Origin: Adineta vaga
Taxonomy: Eukaryota > Rotifera
Direction: 5' to 3'
DNA: 64,000 nt
Assembly (NCBI GenBank): GCA_021613535.1
Contig: CP075496.1
Span: 11,346,001-11,410,000 of the forward strand
Shown here: piece after piece, positions 59,762 to 64,000 of the stretch
How positions within the stretch are numbered: position 1 is the first letter of the stretch
Layout: each line of letters opens with the position of its first letter
Translations under genes and position numbers: made by a program
Notes under the pieces: model-generated
Databases searched by the model: none
The model's input: only the letters and a program-made list of their open reading frames with translations
Told to the model about the DNA's origin: nothing

Positions 59762-62000
59762 TTATAATCGAAGAATTTGAATGTGTAAATGATCATTTAA
59801 AATAGTGCCATTGCTAATATTATCAGTTGTTTTACTAAGATGAACTTTTGCATAAGTTCCACTAGCGTTATTAATCATTGTTGAATCTTGATTTTTAACT
59901 AATCGACCAAGATTAATTGCACATACTGAATCAACAAACTATGATAGAAGAAATTTGTTTGATTGTGATAGAAAATTAATTTTATTTTCATACTTTTATA
60001 AATGGACGAAGATCTGATGCAGTAATGAATAGATGAGGTAAAGAATCTATTTTTGCATGTTCAAATGCTTGTTCATATTCGATAGAGATTGATTCATTTG
60101 GTGGAATTAATGGATAGAATCTATTTAATTAGAAAAAAAATGTAATAAATGATTTTGAGAAAAGAAAAAGAAGATTTCTTTATGTACGTACGATTGTTGT
60201 TGAAATAAATGACGAATTAATCGACACATACGATCTGTCGTTTGATTTCTATGAATATAAAATATAGTATCGATGACGAATACGATCATTTCAATGAAAC
60301 TTACGAACTAATTTCTTCTGAACTTAAATGACAAAGAATATCTGTTGATGTGATTGCACATTGAAGACCATCAATTGTTAAAATTGATGGTTCACAACCA
60401 TAGAGAAGAGTCTATTGAATGAAATGCAATGTTTTTTTTTTATTATTATATCGATAGTTTTAAACGAACGGAATCTTTAGGTTCATTGATTGAAAACGGA
60501 TAGGATGGATAAATTGAATCATGATGAATATCACGTAATGATGGAATAAGAATTGTTTTTACACGAAAACTAAAATCAAATTACAAATACGTTTTGTTAT
60601 CAAATTTCTCTACAAGATTCATCCGTTACCTTTGTATCTTTTCAATGATTTCATTGAAAACTTGTTCATAAGTTTTCTCTTGTAGATTTTGTACATAAGA
60701 TGATCGTTCATCAACAAATGGTCCAAGCTACAATCAATTTATTTCATGGTAGAACATTGTTAAAAAATAAAAATTAATACCAAGATTAACATTTGTATTG
60801 TGGAATCTTCATCTGCTCGTTTGAGAAGTTCTTCAAGTGCATTTAAATTTCCATTTGCTAGAAGAAAAGGACCAGCAGCCATCATCAGATTCAAATCATT
60901 CATGATTTTCGTTTCGATTGCTTGTGAAATCATTGGTGGCTACAACAAAAATGATCTAAATTTTTTGTTTTTCATAAATTGTTTTTCTTTCTTACAGTAG
61001 TTAATTGTTTAGCATGAAAACATCCATCATTAGTATAAATACCTGAAACCATTACAGTCTAAATTGATAGAATCATTGATAAGAAAAGTTACAAAAGAGT
61101 GATTTTATGTACTTGACCAGGAAATAACGAATAATTTGGCAATGAGGAAACATCTAATCGTACACGATTACATTTTGATGTTCGAGATGAACCTTCTAAT
61201 GTAATCGATTGAGCATTTAACTGACCAGCTGAATCACAGACAATTCGACCTACAAGTGGTACTTCATCCTAATAATCAAAAAGATATTCATTCTACTAAA
61301 AAAAGATTTTATTTGTGATCAAATTTTACTTGAACAGCATTTCCAATTGGATAAAGAACACTATTAGTTTTATCATTCTCTTTTGTATTTAACATTGTTA
61401 AAAATAAATCTTCAAATTCTTCTAATTGTTTATTAAGTGCTAAAGTTTAATCAAATAAAGAGTTGTTCCATCGGTTTCATGTGATGATGGATATATTCTT
61501 ACCATTTGCTCGTTTATAAATCGTTTGATACATATATTTATAAGGTTGAACTAAAGATTTGAATTGAATTGATGGTGTTTTTTTATTTTCACTGGTAGTT
61601 TTATTTTTTGTTTCATTTCCAATATGTTCGACAACAATTTCAGCTTTATTTAATCGAGCTTGAAATGTAGCTACATTTGGTGTATTAACTTGAGGAATAC
61701 TCGTTGAACGTACAGGAGTACTTATTGACGATGGATGACTTTTTTGTTGTTGTTGCTGTTGAAAAGGTAATGTTGGAATTGGACGACGAATATTCTATAG
61801 CAGGAAAAAAGATTTTCTTCATTTGATAAAAGACAAAGCTGACGTACTTTTGTGTCTCCCGATGAATAACTATCGAGTAGACCAGCGAGGGCATCGAATG
61901 CGATACCGGATGGTTGAAGTGTTTTTTTCTTTGGAGATTGTTCATTTTCTTGTTCCATAACATCATCATCATCAGCAGCATGCATATCAAAATCTTCCAT
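59762..62000 (-). CDS. POLA2: DNA polymerase alpha subunit B
   Basis: Twelve exons (62000-61848, 61794-61503, 61439-61330, 61268-61113, 61058-60996, 60939-60781, 60727-60630, 60569-60470, 60411-60305, 60248-60192, 60120-59994, 59938-59762) give 532 residues (human POLA2 is 598). It is the non-catalytic B subunit of the polymerase alpha-primase complex that begins DNA synthesis. Matches include the OB-fold region (VPLVGRIVCDSAGQLN, LFPGQTVMVSGIY), LGPFVDERSSYVQ, ILIPSLRDIHHDSIYPSYPF, ITSTDILCHLSSEEIS, YPLIPP and the end VCAINLGRLVKNQDSTMINN followed by ASGTYAKVHL. The phosphoesterase-like core keeps its framework. The N-terminal linker has a poly-Q run. The gene is convergent with EFCAB5-like, 110 bp apart. 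Confidence 0.94.
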
Positions 62001-62137
62001 GATTAGAAATCTGAAAAATGATCAAAATGATATAATTCAAACTAAAAGATATTTATTTTGCTGAAATAAAATAATGGAAATATAAACTGTTAAAGGAAAA
62101 GTTTCATATAAGAAGAAGAATGTTTATATTTGTATAA

Positions 62138-63113
62138 TCATTTTGCCAAATCACCTTTCTTGATTGCATCAAGTACATTATTTGAAAGTGAACATGTTAA
62201 ACCTGTTCCATCTGGTTCAACAAAGACTTTCTTTACTTTATTATCTTCAATAACCATAGCATATCTAACAGTAAAAACAAATGAAAGTTGTGTGAAGAAT
62301 GTGTATAGTAAGAATTACATACCGAGATGATCGAACATTACCCAAGACAGCTGTCATATCTTTTTCGAGACCAAGAGCCTAAAATAATCCATTGTTTTCC
62401 ATTTCTTTCAATTTCTCTCTATACCTTGGTAAATTTTGCATCAGGATCTGCTAAAACTCGTACCTAACATAAATTAACATTTTTATCTTCATTGATGAAT
62501 TGAAATACAATCATTTCGATTGTCTTACTTTTCCTTGTGCATTATGCTCTTTAGCCCATGCTTGACAAACGAATGGATCATTAACTGTAACACAAACAAT
62601 CGTATCATAACCAAGCTTTTTGAAATCATTTACTGAATTAACATAACCAGGTAAATGTGTCTAAAATATCGATATGAATTCTACATGAATATTAAAGTCT
62701 CATAACATACTTTTGAGCAACCAGGAGTGACTATTTTTGTGACAAAAAAACAGAATTACTTTTAAAAATAAACTCTAATAACCAACTTACATGCACCAGG
62801 TACACCAAAGAGAACTAAAAAACATCGAAAAAAGAAATTTAACAAATAAAATTCGTACTTTACTTACGTCCTTTCTTTCCAGCAAACAGATCTTTTGTAT
62901 TCACCTTGTTTTTTGGTTCATTTTCAAATAATGTATGATTTGGTAATGTAGCTCCTTCCTAATATAGACAGAGAATTATTTTCATACGAAAACAAATAAA
63001 CTAGAACATTCATTTACTTTAATAACACCGCTACCAAATAAAAATAATGGTTTCGATGTATGAAAACTTCGAACAGCTGTTGATAATTGAATAGTTTTAC
63101 TAAGTTGAAACAT
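62138..63113 (-). CDS. PRDX5: Peroxiredoxin-5, mitochondrial
   Basis: Exons 63113-63018, 62958-62868, 62814-62791, 62730-62711, 62660-62529, 62463-62425, 62378-62323 and 62264-62138 give 194 residues. It reduces peroxides using a peroxidatic cysteine in LFGVPGAFTPGCSKTHLPGY; the resolving cysteine is in EPDGTGLTCSLSNN. Both are present, as in atypical 2-Cys peroxiredoxins. The N-terminus (MFQLSKTIQLSTAVRSFHTS) is basic, hydroxylated and without acidic residues, a good mitochondrial presequence. Two exons are very small (24 and 20 bases) and together carry the active-site loop. The gene lies head to head with the USP-like gene, 211 bp apart. Confidence 0.95.
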
Positions 63114-63324
63114 ATTCGAATTTTTTCAGTTTATATGTTAACGATATGAAAACAAAAGAAAATTAGAAGAACGTAATGCAGTATCCATTATATATACATA
63201 TGCTTTCATTCCATTGGTTCATTTATGAACGAATTATCGACTGTATTCATTCTTTTGTTTCGCTTTGAGAATGAGAAGAAACAAAAAAAAGTTGCGACTT
63301 GTGGTTTCTTGAATATTAACAAGA
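63114..63324. promoter_or_regulatory. Probable bidirectional promoter, PRDX5 and USP-like gene
   Basis: Only 211 bases separate the two divergent start codons, so both promoters and 5' UTRs must fit here. The sequence is AT-rich; no clear TATA box is resolved. Confidence 0.5.
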
Positions 63325-64000
63325 ATGTGGACTAATTTGAATTTAATTTCCATATTCAGTGAATTTTGTCTTTATTTAATTGTTGATAATATAACAAAAT
63401 TTATCATTCTTCATAATCGGTATGTAATTACACTTGTTATTTGATTTGAAAACAAAAAAAAACTTTAATTTTTAGAAAAGAAAAACGTTTCAACATATTA
63501 ACCTATGAATGTATGACATTGGGTTTTTTCATTGGATTCTTTTCATTGTATTATCATATACCATATGTATTGATGTTCTTCTTGGCAATTCATATTATTG
63601 GAGTACTTTATTCAGAAAATGGGTTGAGAAGAATTAAAGATTTAGTATTAATATTGCTTGACATCTTTCAAACAATCATTAAAAGTTTGCTGAATGGAAT
63701 TTTCAGTATTTACTTTCGAGGAACTTCTTCGAAAATATCAGGAATAAAACCTATTCCTAAAGAATATTTATACAATTTTCATTTGAAACCAACCAATGAT
63801 CTTCGACTTCAGCAAGTATGAATTGACTTTTTGAGTTTAGTTAGTAAATAGCATGATCGATTGTTCGATTCTTTTTTTCTGTAATTGATAGTCATCATTT
63901 ATTCAAACATTACCAAGGCCCGGTATTTTCAATCTTCATGGTACAACTTGTTCGTTAAATGCTTTACTACAAAGTTTAGCATCATTGAATGGTTTTTATT
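63325..64000 (+). CDS. Ubiquitin-specific protease with N-terminal membrane segments (3' partial)
   Basis: Exons 63325-63419, 63476-63815 and 63892-64000 (open at the window edge) join in phase. The visible 181 residues begin with hydrophobic stretches (ISIFSEFCLYLIV; MTLGFFIGFFSLYYHIPYVL followed by MFFLAIHIIGVLY) suggesting membrane insertion, then a linker, then PGIFNLHGTTCSLNALLQSL. That last block matches the Cys-box of ubiquitin-specific proteases (usual form NLGNTCYMNALLQ), with the catalytic Cys present and His-Gly-Thr in place of Gly-Asn. USP30 is a membrane-anchored USP of the mitochondrial outer membrane, but the rest of the catalytic domain is outside the window, so I name only the family. 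Confidence 0.72.

Noticed and set aside
1-64000. CRISPR arrays, operons, prophage, viral or toxin genes
   Set aside because: None seen; the window is spliced eukaryotic nuclear sequence.

Overview
This window is AT-rich nuclear DNA from a small-genome animal. Genes are cut by many short GT-AG introns, mostly about 45-75 bp. There are no operons, ribosome binding sites or CRISPR arrays. Conserved metazoan proteins (NMDA receptor subunit, TRPM channel, T-box factor, sorbin/CAP adaptor, SPATS2) alongside compact introns and strong A+T bias fit a bdelloid rotifer best. That placement is an inference; no marker gene here fixes it.

Layout, left to right. 1-1349 (+): 3' part of an LRR protein of PRAME/LRRC14 type. 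1389-2896 (-): type II membrane protein of unknown activity. 3526-5316 (-): T-box factor of Tbx1/10 type. 7184-12160 (+): TRPM channel. 12623-13170 (-): claudin-like tetraspan protein. 14768-15893 (+): LIPT1. 15963-16901 (-): disordered protein with a PP1-docking motif. 17813-28609 (-): a long sorbin/CAP (SORBS) gene whose 5.6 kb intron holds a 906-codon open reading frame (19830-22550) on the same strand. 29783-33863 (-): NMDA receptor GluN1. 35699-37976 (+): calmodulin-like protein with two possible first exons. 38378-40686 (-): PPP1R16 (TIMAP/MYPT3). 41678-42052 and 42280-42647 (-): a tandem pair of small related proteins. 44119-45696 (-): DAPK/DRAK-type kinase. 47193-49676 (+): LRRC74-like protein. 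50255-52375 (-): SPATS2-like protein. 55174-59651 (+): EFCAB5-like protein with a GAF-like region and no visible 5' end. 59762-62000 (-): DNA polymerase alpha subunit B. 62138-63113 (-): peroxiredoxin-5. 63325-64000 (+): start of a membrane-anchored ubiquitin-specific protease.

The genes do not form one pathway. Loose themes are calcium and excitability (TRPM, GluN1, calmodulin-like), junction or cytoskeleton (claudin-like, SORBS) and PP1 targeting (PPP1R16 plus RVxF-like motifs in two neighbours).

The most useful observations are these. GluN1 has serine where vertebrate GluN1 has the pore N-site asparagine. Four otherwise intact genes carry a one-base reading-frame break, and a fifth has an unresolved exon junction, all in the left 31 kb. 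A large ORF sits inside the SORBS intron. The calmodulin-like gene appears to have alternative N-termini. A tandem pair of small proteins faintly recalls GFRP. I saw no new multi-gene system and no intact mobile element. Introns were placed by eye from splice sites, phase and family homology.
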